A stretch of DNA of 64,000 nt, from NCBI GenBank assembly GCA_016706225.1, contig JADJKB010000008.1:372001-436000 (forward strand), written 5' to 3'. Position numbers and translations under genes: made by a program. The notes beneath the pieces are model-generated. The model was given only the letters and a program-made list of their open reading frames with translations. It ran no database searches and was not told the origin of the DNA. Each line of letters begins with the position of its first letter. Position 1 is the first letter of the stretch. The DNA comes from Myxococcales bacterium (GTDB taxonomy: Bacteria > Myxococcota_A > Polyangia > Polyangiales > Polyangiaceae). Positions 1 through 9,548 of the stretch are shown here, piece after piece.

Positions 1-255
1 TGCTCCGCCGGGGGGCGCGCCCGCGGTTCCGCCGGCGCCCGCGAGCGCACCGCCGCTTCCTCCGCTCGCTCCGCCGGCGCCACCGCTCGCGCTCGTACCG
101 CCCCCACCGCTCGTGCTCGTGCCGCCGCTCGCGGTGCCGCCAGTCGCCGGTTTGCCGCCGGTCGCCGAAGCGCCGCCCTCTTCTTCGACGCCGCACGCCG
201 CGAGCCAGCCCAACGCTCCCAGCCCCAAGACCCACCAGGTGACCGATCGACGCAT
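1..255 (-). CDS. Gly/Ser/Thr-rich lipoprotein, C-terminus cut by window edge
   Basis: The reading frame begins at an ATG at 255 and runs off the left edge. It encodes an Arg-containing start, a hydrophobic stretch and a lipobox (LAAC, Cys at residue 21), then acidic residues and a long Gly/Ala/Ser/Thr linker. This is the usual N-terminus of a myxobacterial surface lipoprotein: signal peptide, lipidated Cys, low-complexity spacer, then a functional domain that lies outside the window. No function can be given. It is not read in other frames as anything sensible. Confidence 0.75.
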   Translation of the reverse strand, partial: MRRSVTWWVLGLGALGWLAACGVEEEGGASATGGKPATGGTASGGTSTSGGGGTSASGGAGGASGGSGGALAGAGGTAGAPPGGA

Positions 256-299
256 GCCTCAAATTAACAGGTTGGAGCACACGGCGCTACGCACGCGCG

Positions 300-1175
300 T
301 CAGTTGCCCAGATCGGAGCAACAGCGATAGCCGGTCTCGGTGCCGTGGTACCAAGCGTCGTGCCCGTATTGTGCGGCGCGGCAGTGGTTGCGACTCGGCT
401 GCCAGTACGCGCCCTTCAACGCCAGGTGTGTGGGACCGGGGCCGTCGCGGGCCACCACCTCTTCGAGGTTTCCGCTCAGGTCACGCACGCCAGACGGGCT
501 CACGCAGCGTGGGTGTGCGCCGGCGGCCGCGCGTTTGTCGCGCAGCTTTCCCGCATCGTCGACCAGGTCACCGTGGTCCGTGTTGCACGCGCTGGCGTCC
601 CGCTCGAACCCGTACGGGTAGGGTGACATCTGCTCGCCCTCGCAGGCGAAGTTCCACTCACTCTCGCGACACACGCGTTTGCCCTCGCGCGCGCAGCTCT
701 TTTCCGCGCTGCGCAAGCTCACGTCGTTGTCCGGCAGACTCGCGCCGGCGGTCACGTGTTCGTCGCGGTCGATGCAGAAGCGGAGGGGAGTGCGCTGGGG
801 CGAGAGGCATCGGCTGGGTGCGTACACCGCGCAACGGTAGGTGCCGAAGCGGGCCTTGGGTGAGTCCAGATAACGCAGACAGCGCTGCTCGACCTCCGGG
901 CAGTAGCTGCCCTCGACCCGCTGCATCTCGGGTGGGCAGCTTGCGCCTGCGGTTGGGGAGCCCGGAGGTGCGCTCGACGCGCCGCTGCGGGTGAAGATCG
1001 GGGCGCGCTCGAGCGGCGCCGAAGGCGGGTCCGCCTCCGCCTCGAGCGGGGCCTCGAGCTCGGGCGACGAGTGGGACGGTGGTGCCGACGCCCCGAGCTC
1101 CGCGCTCGCCAACGACAGAGCCACCACGGAAAGAACGGCGGACCAGGGAGCGAGCGCGCGAAGAACGGGCAGCAT
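300..1175 (-). CDS. secreted SUMF1/FGE-fold protein
   Basis: The 291-residue protein has an N-terminal signal segment (about residues 1-31), a Pro/Glu-rich low-complexity stretch, and a C-terminal domain resembling the formylglycine-generating enzyme/SUMF1 fold. The family signs are RVCRESEWNFACEGE near residues 167-181, the SGVRDLSGNLEE stretch and the terminal GYRCC. True FGE oxidises a sulfatase Cys using a Cys pair near the C-terminus. Here the matching region (RNHCRAA) keeps only one Cys, so this is more likely a non-enzymatic SUMF1-like protein. Many extra Cys residues suggest disulfides in the periplasm or outside the cell. It shares its strand with the partial lipoprotein downstream. 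Confidence 0.75.
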   Translation of the reverse strand: MLPVLRALAPWSAVLSVVALSLASAELGASAPPSHSSPELEAPLEAEADPPSAPLERAPIFTRSGASSAPPGSPTAGASCPPEMQRVEGSYCPEVEQRCLRYLDSPKARFGTYRCAVYAPSRCLSPQRTPLRFCIDRDEHVTAGASLPDNDVSLRSAEKSCAREGKRVCRESEWNFACEGEQMSPYPYGFERDASACNTDHGDLVDDAGKLRDKRAAAGAHPRCVSPSGVRDLSGNLEEVVARDGPGPTHLALKGAYWQPSRNHCRAAQYGHDAWYHGTETGYRCCSDLGN

Positions 1176-1373
1176 GCTCCAGGCTCGCCTTTCAAGGAAC
1201 GTTCCACACGCCGCTCCGCCGCAAGGGCACGGATCTAGGTCGCGCTCATGGGGGTGGCGAGACAGGTTGGCAGCAGCGGCTGAGGGTGTTTGCCATCATG
1301 CCGTGGGCCCGAGGACACAGGACCGCACGCAAACCGGAGCCGGGGCAGCGGGGCGGGGCGCTCGAGGTACGCC

Positions 1374-2714
1374 TCAGCCTGGGCTCACCGGCGCCGGCAC
1401 GGGCGTCGATTCGGGCGGGGAATAACCCGGCAGAAACTGGATGGGGGGCGGCTCGTTCTCGACCAGGTACTCGAAGCGCGCGCGGAAGTCTTCCAGCGAC
1501 ATGTTGGCGGTCGCGGCGAGTTTTGCGAGCTCGTGCGCGTCCAGGAAGTCGTCCCGCCGCAGGCGCAGCATGTACCGCCGCGCGATGCGATAGTGCTCCG
1601 TCGTGATGTCGACCATTCGCACCTTCATGCGCTGAGTCTCCGGATCGATCATCTTGGCCAGGGCGAGAGGTCGGAACACCCCGCGATGGATCGTGACCAG
1701 GGCGTCCGTACCCCCTTCGAGCAGGTACTCCGCCGCACAGTGCCCGAGGTCACGCGTGTACTCCATGTCGTACGGGATGGGGTCGGTGCAACGCAGCTCG
1801 TAGCCGATGTTCTTCGCCACGATGGTCGACTTGATCCCGTACTCCCGCAGGCGCGCCACGACGCGCGTTTTCAGGATCTCGCCGAAGTTGATCTCCGCGA
1901 TGCGGAGGTTGTCGTGAGCGTCGCGCTCGACCTCGGTCAGACCGCGCAGGTCGTCGGGGTGTAGTTGCTCGACCAACCCTTCGGCCAGGACCGCGGTGCC
2001 GTCGCTGCGCCCGTAGGAGAGCCGCTTGATGATGGCTCCGGCCAGGGTGTCGACGATGGTGTCGAGACGGATCTTCGGCCCCTGGAACTCTTCCGGGATC
2101 AAGGTCAGCGTGGCGCCGGCCGCCTTGCCGATGCCGAGGGCGAGGTGCCCGGCCTTGCGACCCATGGTGATGATGAAGTACCAGCGGCTGGTCGTGTAGG
2201 CGTCGACCTGCAGGTCCTTGACGATGCCGACGCCAACATGGCGAGCCGTCTGGAAGCCGAACGTCGGGAGGTTCTCCGGCAGGTCCAGGTCGTTGTCGAT
2301 GGTCTTGGGCACGTGGGCGACGGCGATCCTCCCCTGAGCTTGCTGGCTCAGCTTGAGCGCCGTGTACGCGGTGTCGTCCCCGCCGATCGTGACCAGGCGG
2401 TCGACGTTCATCCGCAGCAGGGAGATCACGGTATTCTCCAGCAGCTTCTGCTCTTTGGTCGGATTGGTCCTGGAGATCCCGATGATGCTGCCGCCGCGGA
2501 AGTGAATGCGGCTGACCTTCTCGACGGTGAGCGGCGTCACGTGCTCGATTTCACCTTGCATCAGCCACTTGAAGCCGTCGCGGATCCCGATCACCGGGAC
2601 CCCCGCGAGGCACGCGCGGATGGTGGCGGCACCGATCACACTGTTGATTCCAGGCGCCGGTCCCCCTCCGACGCAGATGGCCATGGCGTAGGGTCTAGTC
2701 ACGGAACGGAACAT
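1374..2714 (-). CDS. pfp: 6-phosphofructokinase, probably pyrophosphate-dependent
   Basis: A glycolytic phosphofructokinase of about 446 residues. From the chosen start, the nucleotide/phosphate loop GGGPAPGIN lies near residues 16-24, GGDDT near 111-115 and PKTIDND near 136-142. ATP-using bacterial enzymes carry GGDGS and PGTIDND at these places. The Asp and Lys substitutions are the known signature of PPi-dependent enzymes, so PPi use is inferred. The frame stays open to an ATG at 2846, but that start would lie 19 bp from the divergent gene at 2866. The ATG at 2714 leaves room for two promoters and trims a non-conserved 44-residue tail. A third ATG at 2684 begins just before the fold (MAICVGG). 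Confidence 0.88.
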   Translation of the reverse strand: MFRSVTRPYAMAICVGGGPAPGINSVIGAATIRACLAGVPVIGIRDGFKWLMQGEIEHVTPLTVEKVSRIHFRGGSIIGISRTNPTKEQKLLENTVISLLRMNVDRLVTIGGDDTAYTALKLSQQAQGRIAVAHVPKTIDNDLDLPENLPTFGFQTARHVGVGIVKDLQVDAYTTSRWYFIITMGRKAGHLALGIGKAAGATLTLIPEEFQGPKIRLDTIVDTLAGAIIKRLSYGRSDGTAVLAEGLVEQLHPDDLRGLTEVERDAHDNLRIAEINFGEILKTRVVARLREYGIKSTIVAKNIGYELRCTDPIPYDMEYTRDLGHCAAEYLLEGGTDALVTIHRGVFRPLALAKMIDPETQRMKVRMVDITTEHYRIARRYMLRLRRDDFLDAHELAKLAATANMSLEDFRARFEYLVENEPPPIQFLPGYSPPESTPVPAPVSPG

Positions 2715-2865
2715 TCCCCGAATCGGGGCGGTCGAGAAGGATGAAATGGAGTCGCGCGACTCCCCGCGGGATTTCCCGGGTTCTTCGGCTGTGACAAACT
2801 GCGTCCGCCCATCACGCCCGGGTGTGGGGTGGGCGGCCGTCGGCATGGTATGAGCCAGGGCACGG

Positions 2866-4125
2866 ATGAAGATCGTCCACGCCGCCGATCTGCACCTCGA
2901 CAGCGCGCTCTTGGGGCTCGAGCGCTACGAAGGGGCACCGCTGCACCGCATCCGCGGGGCTACCCGGGTCGCGTTCCAGAACCTGGTGGCGCTGGCGCTG
3001 GACGAAGAAGCGTCGTTGGTGCTGCTCGCCGGCGATCTCTTCGACGGCGACTGGAAGGACTACTCCACAGCGCTGTTCTTCCGCTCGCAGCTGCTCACCC
3101 TCGACCGCGCGAACGTGGACGTGGTGTGGATCCGCGGCAACCACGACGCGACGAGCCAGCTACAGAAACACCTCGACCTGCCGAAGCGCGTCCGGGAGCT
3201 GCCCGTGAAGCGCGCGGGCAGCGTGGTCCTGGACGACCTGGGGGTCGCGGTGCACGGTCAGGGCTTCGCAACCCGGTCGGTCACCGACAACCTGGCGAGC
3301 GCGTATCCCGCACCGCTGTCCGGCCTCTTGAACATCGGGCTCCTGCACACCAGCGTCACGGGTCGGGAGGGTCACGCGCCGTACGCACCCTGTTCGCTGT
3401 CGGAGCTCGTCGACAAGGGCTACGACTACTGGGCGCTCGGCCATGTGCACCAACGCGAGGTGCTCTCCGCCGAACCGTGGGTGGTCTTTCCCGGCAACCT
3501 GCAGGGCCGGCATGCCCGCGAGACGGGCGACAAGGGGGCGACCCTGATCGAGGTCTCGGATGGCCGGATCCTCGGCGCCGAGCCGCGCGCGCTCGATGTC
3601 GTGCGCTTCTCCACTTGCAGGGTCGATGCTCAGGGCTGCGACAGCCCCGAAGAGGTGCTCGACAAGCTGCGCGGCGCGCTCGTAGAAGAGCTGGATGCAG
3701 CCGGCGGTCGCCTGCTCGCCGCGCGGGTCATCGTCGAGGGGGCGACCCGAGCTCACGCCACGATCTCGCGCGACCCGGAGCGCTGGTTGGCGGAGGTGCG
3801 AGCGCTCGGCACCGAGCTGGGCGGTGAGGACTTGTGGGTCGAGAAGATCCGCTTTGCGACGCGGGACTACCTCGATCTCGCGGAGCTCTGCAGCAGGGAC
3901 GACGCCATCGCGCAGGTGTTCCGCGGCCTCGCGGAGCTGCGTCAGAATGGCGACGCGCGGGCCGGCATCGCCCGGGAGCTCGCCACGCTCGTCACTCGTC
4001 TGCCGCAGGCGCTCAGATCGGGACCCGACGCGCTCGACTGGGAGAGCCCCGCGGGCATGGAGGCCCTGCTGGAGGACGTCGAACAGCTGCTCTTGCCGCG
4101 CCTCTCCGGGGGAGACGAGGGGTGA
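2866..4125 (+). CDS. DNA repair metallophosphoesterase, SbcD/YhaO family
   Basis: A 419-residue calcineurin-like nuclease subunit. It starts directly with MKIVHAADLHLDS and has the ordered metal-binding motifs DLHLD (residues 8-12), GDLFD, GNHD, LLHTS and GHVH within the first 200 residues, followed by a capping/C-terminal region. In the SbcCD/Mre11-Rad50 and YhaO-YhaN families, this subunit cuts DNA ends under control of an SMC-like ATPase. That partner is the next gene, which overlaps this one by 4 bases. The ATG is preceded only weakly by purines, but the motif sits at the extreme N-terminus as in relatives, so the start is credible. Confidence 0.88.
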   Translation: MKIVHAADLHLDSALLGLERYEGAPLHRIRGATRVAFQNLVALALDEEASLVLLAGDLFDGDWKDYSTALFFRSQLLTLDRANVDVVWIRGNHDATSQLQKHLDLPKRVRELPVKRAGSVVLDDLGVAVHGQGFATRSVTDNLASAYPAPLSGLLNIGLLHTSVTGREGHAPYAPCSLSELVDKGYDYWALGHVHQREVLSAEPWVVFPGNLQGRHARETGDKGATLIEVSDGRILGAEPRALDVVRFSTCRVDAQGCDSPEEVLDKLRGALVEELDAAGGRLLAARVIVEGATRAHATISRDPERWLAEVRALGTELGGEDLWVEKIRFATRDYLDLAELCSRDDAIAQVFRGLAELRQNGDARAGIARELATLVTRLPQALRSGPDALDWESPAGMEALLEDVEQLLLPRLSGGDEG

Positions 4126-7100
4126 GGCTGCTCGAGCTCGGACTCCTGCGTTACGGCGGCTTCACCGACGCGCGCCTCGATCTGTCCGCTCCCGGGCTGC
4201 ACATCATCTTTGGGCGAAACGAAGCGGGCAAGAGCACCGCGCTCCGGGGCATCACCGCGCTCTTGTACGGCGTGCCGCACTCCACACCCGACACGTATCT
4301 TCACGACTCGCTCTCGCTGTCGGGCGTCGTATGCGCCGCCGACGGAACCGAGCTTCGCTTCGAGCGGCGCAAGGGACGCAAGAACACACTCCTCGCACCG
4401 GATGGTACTCCGCTCGACGAGAGAACCCTCTCGCACTGGCTCGGTGGCGTCGGCCGGTCGGTGTTCGAGACGGCGTTCGGCTTGGACCACGCGCGCTTGC
4501 GCCAGGGTGGGGAGCTCTTGGCGACCGGGGGTGGCGACGTTGGCCAGAGCCTGTTCGACGCGGGCATCGGCGGGGGCAGCGTCAAGCGGGTGCTCGATGA
4601 GCTGGGCAAGGAAGCGGAGGCGCTGTTCAAGGCCAGCCAGAACGCCCGCTCGCCGGAGATCAACGCGGCGCTGCGGCTGCACGCGGAACAGGTCAAAGCG
4701 GTTCGCACTGCGGCGACGCGCCCCGAGGCCTGGCCGGAGCAGCAGAAAGCTCTGGCGCGCGCGGGGGCGGAGCTGGCCGCGATCGAAGCGCGGCGGACCG
4801 AGATCCGGCAGAGGTTGTCCGCGGCACAAGAGCTGGTGGAGGTGCTGCCGCTGATCGGGAGACGCGAGGCGGCTCGGGCGGAGCTGGCCGCCGTGGCGGA
4901 CGCTCCACTCTTGCCGGATGACGCGACCGTGCGCCGCATCGAAGCGGAGAAGACGCTGCTGCTCGCCGAGCGCGAAGAGCGGCAGATCGCTGCCGAGCTC
5001 GCGGAGGTCGACCGCGAGCTGTCGGAGCTCTCGATCCCGGAGAGTCTGCTCGCGCTCTCGGACACGGTGGTCGATGCGCTGCAGGCGCGACTCGGTGAGT
5101 ATCGGGGGCACCAGACGGATCTGGTCAAGCGTCGAGCCGAGCTCGGAGCCTCCGAGGCACTCGTGGCTCGGCACCTGGCGGCTCTCGGCCGATCCATCGC
5201 GGACGACCCGCGTGCCCTGCTGCCGAGTCGGCCGCTGGTGGCACGGCTCAAGACGCTGGTGGCCGATCGCACCCGCCTGGCGGTCGAGGCCGAACAAGCG
5301 GAAAAACTCAGCGCGACCGAGCGCGCGCGGGTCGAGGAGCTGGAGGCCGAGCTCGGGCTCGCGCCGCGGGAAATCGCTGAGCTCGGCGTCGCGCCCGAGC
5401 ACTTCGATGCAGTCTTGCCCAGTCGCGAGGCAATCGAGGATTTTGCGGATCGCTTCGCCGCGGCGGCTCGGGTCCGCGAGCGGCTCGATGAGCGCCGTGC
5501 CGCGCTCGACGGCGAGCGGACGCGGGCTGAAGAAGAGCTTCGGGCGCTACAGCTGGCGGGGGATGTCCCAACGGAGGCGGAGCTGGCGAGAGTTCGTGCC
5601 CAGCGGGATGGGCATTTCTCCGAGCTGCGTCAGGCGCTCGAAGCCGGAACGGCGGGCGCCGACAGTCCGGTCCTCCAGGCGCTGGCCGCTGCGGAGCGAC
5701 GCGCCGACGAGACCGCCGACCGTTTGCGTCGCGAAGCAACCCGGGTGCTCAACTTCGCGTCGCTGGAGGCAAAAATCGCACGAGCTCGGGATGCGTCCAG
5801 CAGCCTTCAGGCGGAGCAGGCGGAGGTCGATGCGCGAGCGGCAACGCTCCAGACCGCCTGGCGCGAGCTGTTTGCTGCGCTGGGGCTCGAGGCGCAGTCG
5901 CCGCGGGAGATGCGAGGTTTGCTCGAGCGCTGGCAGCACGCGAGGGAGAAGCTGCGCGGCATCGAGCTGGCACTCGCGCGCGCGCGCGTGCTCCGCTCAT
6001 CACTCGAGGCCGCCGCCGCAGAAATCCGCGCGAGCTCCCAAGCCTGGCAGGCCCGCTGGGCCGAGGCAGTGAGCCAGCTCGGGTTGGGGGCGGACGCGAG
6101 CCCCGCGGAAGCGGACGAAGTGCAGACGGCGCTCGACGAGGTGCGGGTCGAGCTCGACAAGAGTGATTCGTTCCGGCATCGCATTGCTGGCATGGAGCAG
6201 ACGTCGGCCGGGTTCGAGCGCGACGTGCTCGAGCTGGTCACGGCTCACGCGCCCGAGCTTTCGGAGCTCGGCGTCGAGCGGGCGGCGGCGGAGTTGATCT
6301 CACGCCACCGGAGCGCGCGGCAGGCCCAGCGTCGCCGCGAAGACCTGAGCGCACGCCGCACCCGCGCCGGCGCGCGCACGGTCGAGCTCGAGCTGGGTCG
6401 CGCCGCAGAACAGCGCGAGTTGTCGGCACTCATGGCGCAGGCGGGCGTGAACGACAGCAAACTCCTGGCGGAGGCCGAGGCCCGCTCTACGTCGCGCCGC
6501 GCCGCCGAGCGGGAAATCGTCGAGGTCGAGCGCTCTCTGTTCGAGAGCTGCGGCAGTACTCCGCTGGAAGAGATCCGGGAGCGTGCCCTCGGTGTCAGTC
6601 TGCACGAGGCCCGCGCCCGCGCCGTCGCGCTCGAAGAAATGTTGCTGGAGCTCGACGCCGAACGAGACTCGGCCCGCGACACAGAGCGCGCCGCCGCCCT
6701 CGGTCTCGAGCGCTTCGATGGCAACAGCGCGGCCGCGGACAACCAAGCCGAGGCCGAAGCCACGCTGGCAAAGATCCGCAGCGCTGCCGAGCGCTGGGCC
6801 CGCGTGAGGACTGCGGAGCTGGTGCTGCGCAACGAGATCGAGCGTTACCGCGCCACGCACCAGGGTCCGCTGCTCGAGCGAACCAACCAGATTTTTCCTC
6901 GGCTCACCCTGGGGGCTCATGCAGAGGTGAGGGTCGATCTCGATGCCGAGCCACCAGCCCTGATGGCCGTTTCGCACGAGGGAGTGAAGGTGCCGATCGC
7001 TCGGCTCAGCGACGGCGCGTGTGATCAGCTCTACCTGGCGCTCCGCCTCGCGAGCGTGGAGCACTACGCCCGGAGCAACGAGCCGCTGCCGCTAATTCTC

Positions 7101-7319
7101 GACGACGTGCTGATCAACTTCGACGAAGAGCGGGCGCGGGCGGCCCTCGGGGTATTGGCAGAAATCGCAGCCAGCATGCAGATCCTACTCTTCACCCACC
7201 ACGAACACGTGGTCCTGGCGGCGGAGCAGACCCTGGGCGCGGACGCGGTCAACGTGCACGTTCTGTCGCGGGGCGAGGCGCCGGCTCGGCGCAGCCCGGC
7301 TCCGCATCCGACCGTCTGA
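4122..7319 (+). CDS. YhaN-like AAA/SMC-type ATPase, partner of the upstream nuclease
   Basis: A Rad50/SbcC-like ATPase of 1065 residues. The start is a GTG at 4122 that overlaps the upstream TGA (GTGA) and follows a GGAGACGAGG ribosome site; the frame is open further upstream but that part shadows the nuclease gene. Walker A (GRNEAGKST) is near residue 31. About 700 residues of Ala/Arg/Glu/Leu-rich heptad-like coiled coil follow. The C-terminal half-site has the SDGACDQLYLALRLA signature and LILDDVLINFDEERAR (Walker B plus D-loop), with FTHHEHV as switch His. I see no CxxC zinc-hook, which fits YhaN rather than Rad50. Role inferred: ATP-controlled DNA end processing. Confidence 0.88.
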   Translation: MRLLELGLLRYGGFTDARLDLSAPGLHIIFGRNEAGKSTALRGITALLYGVPHSTPDTYLHDSLSLSGVVCAADGTELRFERRKGRKNTLLAPDGTPLDERTLSHWLGGVGRSVFETAFGLDHARLRQGGELLATGGGDVGQSLFDAGIGGGSVKRVLDELGKEAEALFKASQNARSPEINAALRLHAEQVKAVRTAATRPEAWPEQQKALARAGAELAAIEARRTEIRQRLSAAQELVEVLPLIGRREAARAELAAVADAPLLPDDATVRRIEAEKTLLLAEREERQIAAELAEVDRELSELSIPESLLALSDTVVDALQARLGEYRGHQTDLVKRRAELGASEALVARHLAALGRSIADDPRALLPSRPLVARLKTLVADRTRLAVEAEQAEKLSATERARVEELEAELGLAPREIAELGVAPEHFDAVLPSREAIEDFADRFAAAARVRERLDERRAALDGERTRAEEELRALQLAGDVPTEAELARVRAQRDGHFSELRQALEAGTAGADSPVLQALAAAERRADETADRLRREATRVLNFASLEAKIARARDASSSLQAEQAEVDARAATLQTAWRELFAALGLEAQSPREMRGLLERWQHAREKLRGIELALARARVLRSSLEAAAAEIRASSQAWQARWAEAVSQLGLGADASPAEADEVQTALDEVRVELDKSDSFRHRIAGMEQTSAGFERDVLELVTAHAPELSELGVERAAAELISRHRSARQAQRRREDLSARRTRAGARTVELELGRAAEQRELSALMAQAGVNDSKLLAEAEARSTSRRAAEREIVEVERSLFESCGSTPLEEIRERALGVSLHEARARAVALEEMLLELDAERDSARDTERAAALGLERFDGNSAAADNQAEAEATLAKIRSAAERWARVRTAELVLRNEIERYRATHQGPLLERTNQIFPRLTLGAHAEVRVDLDAEPPALMAVSHEGVKVPIARLSDGACDQLYLALRLASVEHYARSNEPLPLILDDVLINFDEERARAALGVLAEIAASMQILLFTHHEHVVLAAEQTLGADAVNVHVLSRGEAPARRSPAPHPTV

Positions 7320-7457
7320 AGAGCTGTCCAAGAATTGGCCTGGCGCAAGCCGGCGAGGCCGGCCCGCGTGGGGTGGGGCCCCAACGAATTCACTTCGTTG
7401 GGGCGGGGAGGCGCGTGCCTCCCCGATGACAAAGTGAAAGAGCTGTCCAAGAATTGG
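7319..7457. repeat. 20-bp direct repeat flanking a hairpin block
   Basis: AAGAGCTGTCCAAGAATTGG occurs at 7319-7338, starting at the last base of the yhaN-like stop codon, and again at 7438-7457. Between the copies are two perfect stem-loops: CCCCAACGAA/TTCGTTGGGG (7379-7403, 5-nt loop) and GGGGAGGC/GCCTCCCC (7405-7424, 4-nt loop). The 119-bp unit looks like a small duplicated or inserted element between two convergent genes. Confidence 0.8.
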
Positions 7458-7466
7458 ACAGCTCTT
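7438..7466. terminator. 13-bp perfect stem-loop, likely bidirectional terminator
   Basis: AAGAGCTGTCCAA, loop GAA, then TTGGACAGCTCTT: a perfect inverted repeat ending 7 bases before the stop of the convergent pentapeptide-repeat gene. A-rich and T-rich ends on the two arms would give a short U tract in both directions. Its position between convergent genes supports a terminator role. Confidence 0.6.
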
Positions 7467-7472
7467 GAGCGC

Positions 7473-8249
7473 TCAACTCTTGCGCTGGGTGCCCGAGCCG
7501 CGCTCGGCGCGGGCTTTCTCCCAGAGCTCGTCGATGCGGATCCCGTCGAGCGTGAGCCCGCTGATGTTGCAGTCTTCGAGGACGACGTTCCGCAGGTCCA
7601 CGTTGCGCAGTCGCGCCCCGGACAGGTTGGCATCTTCGAGCACCGCGTCGGCGAGATCGACGTCGAGCAACCTCGCCCCGGTCAGCTTCGCGTCCGTCAA
7701 TGTGCAGCCGGCTGCGTTCACGTCCTCGAGGATCGCACCCGCGAGCGTCGCGTCCGTCAGGGTCAGGCCCGACAGGTCGCAGTTCTTCAGCGAGGCGCCC
7801 GCGAGCTTCATGTTGGAGAGTGCCGCGCGGGAGAGATCGACGTTCTCCAGCTTTGCCCCGCTGAGGTTGGCGTCCGAGAGTGACAGCCCCGAGCCGTCGA
7901 TGTCCTCGAGCCGGGCGCCCGCCAGCTTGGCGTCCGTCAGGACCAGCTTTTCCGCGTCGATGTCCCGGAGCTCGGCATGTGCCAGCTTGGCGTCGGTCAG
8001 GGACAGGCTGGAAAAGTCGGCGTTTGCGATGCGGCTCGCCTTGGCGTCGATGTCGTCGACGTCGAGCCCGACGAGGGTGGTGTTCTTGACTCGAACCCGC
8101 GACATCGAGCCGCCTTCGAAGCGTGCGCCGTCGAGAGAGGAGGAGGCAAACCGGGCTTGCCCGAGCTCGACGTTGACGAAGCGCGCGCCAAGCAGGCTCT
8201 CGCCTTCGAAGCGCCGTGCGCCGTCAGGGGGCTTTGAGGTGTGAGACAT
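7473..8249 (-). CDS. pentapeptide-repeat protein
   Basis: From about residue 14 almost the whole 258-residue protein is tandem five-residue units of the A(D/N/K)LxG type (for example LTDAKLAGARLEDIDG and LSDANLSGAKLENVDL). These fold as a right-handed quadrilateral beta-helix. There is no signal peptide, so it is probably cytosolic. Some family members mimic DNA and protect gyrase, but most have no known role and nothing nearby decides this one. Unit boundaries are regular, with an Asp/Glu-rich face (DVDDIDAK, ELRDIDAEK), giving an acidic surface. It converges on the yhaN-like gene across the hairpin block. Confidence 0.85.
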   Translation of the reverse strand: MSHTSKPPDGARRFEGESLLGARFVNVELGQARFASSSLDGARFEGGSMSRVRVKNTTLVGLDVDDIDAKASRIANADFSSLSLTDAKLAHAELRDIDAEKLVLTDAKLAGARLEDIDGSGLSLSDANLSGAKLENVDLSRAALSNMKLAGASLKNCDLSGLTLTDATLAGAILEDVNAAGCTLTDAKLTGARLLDVDLADAVLEDANLSGARLRNVDLRNVVLEDCNISGLTLDGIRIDELWEKARAERGSGTQRKS

Positions 8250-8337
8250 AGCTAACGCCTGCGAGCCTCACATGGGTCCGGGCTGCTCGTCCACGGTGGG
8301 CAATTCGGCGCGGGTTCGCGCAGCCCACTCCGGCGGG

Positions 8338-9548
8338 TCACCCGATCTTGGGTCGCCAACCCCCGAGGGCCTTCTCCACGAAGAGCAGCCGGTCTTGCCC
8401 CCAGAACACCGAGTCGCCCACGACGAACGCGGGCGCGCCCGGCACACCGCGCGCGATTGCCTCCGCGGTGTTGTCGCGCAGGCTCTGTTTGATCGCGTCC
8501 GACGTGGCCGCGGCCACCAAGCTGGGGTCGAGGGCCTGTTCGGCGAGCACGGCTCCGAGGATCGCCGCGTCGGCGATGTCCCGGTCGTCGCGCCACGCGG
8601 CATCGAAGAGCGCGCGGCACAGGCGCGCCCCATCCGGCCCCGCGGCGAGGGCGACGCGGAGCGGCAGCACACTGCGGATCGGGAAGTGACTGGGAAGCGC
8701 AAGCGCACGCCGCGCTCCACGGCGAACCGCTCGAGGTCCCGCTCGAAATACCTGCGTTTTGCCTCCGGGAAGCTGAAGAGTGGCACGTCGGCAGTGCCGA
8801 TGGCTCGGAACAGCGCGCCGAGCAAGAACGGACGAAATCGCACGGCCGCGCCGACCCGTGCCGAGAGCGACTCGATGGACGTCGCGGCGAGATAGGCGAA
8901 CGGGCTCGAGAAGTCGTACCAGAAATCCACGCTCGCCCCGGCGGGCGCGGAGGTTTGCTCGCGAATCGGGGGAGCGCCGCCGAGCGCGCGTTCGACGAAG
9001 TCGAGGCGGTCTTGCCCCCAGTACAGCTCAGCATCGACGAAGAACGCCGGAGCTCCGAAGACCCCACGGGTGACGGCCTCATCCGTGCGCGAGCGAAGCT
9101 CGTCTTTGTAGTCGTCCGCTCGACGCACCAGAGCTTGGCCGTCGAACCCGACCGAGGTCAGGGCTGCTTCGACGACGGTGGGGTTGGAGAGATCGCGTCC
9201 CTCCGCCCAGTAAGCATCGAACAGAGCCCGGCTTGCACGCGGCAGATCGCCGGACGCGAGCGCGGCGCGCAGGGCGAGCACAGTCCGGTTCGGATGTCCC
9301 GCGGGCATCACCAGGGGCACGTCCCAGTGTTCGGCCCAGCGAAACATGTCGAGCCCGTTCATGCGCGCGCGTGGGGGGGCGAGGCTTGCCATGGGCTCGC
9401 CCCCGAGGGCCTTGAACACACCGCCCAGGAGGAAGGGTTTGTGCACCAGCTCCGCCCCGGTCCGCTCCGCCAGCGCTTCGATCTGCGTCGACGCGAGGTA
9501 CGCGTAGGGGCAGGAAAAATCGTAGAACCACTCCAAGCGGCGCGTCAT
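8338..9548 (-). CDS. tandem DsbA-fold (HCCA isomerase/GST-kappa-like) protein with apparent 1-base frameshift
   Basis: Two copies of a 2-hydroxychromene-2-carboxylate isomerase/DsbA-like domain lie in one gene. Copy 1 (about residues 1-195) has FYDFSCPYAYLAS, KPFLLGGVF and GVFGAPAFFVD. Copy 2 (from about 208) has WYDFSSPFAYLAA and RPFLLGALF. At about residue 286 the frame is lost: the first frame continues as Arg/Ser-rich nonsense to 8268, while another frame (stop at 8338) resumes with LPLRVALAAG and GVPGAPAFVVGDSVFWGQDR, the expected second half. One base missing in the GGG run at 8692-8694 explains it. This may be a homopolymer sequencing error or a real mutation. Start ATG overlaps the upstream stop (ATGA). 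Substrate unknown; family members use glutathione. Confidence 0.75.

Noticed and set aside
8268..8690. C-terminal part of the 426-codon DsbA frame
   Set aside because: Arg/Ser/Pro-rich nonsense; the real domain continues in another frame ending at 8338.
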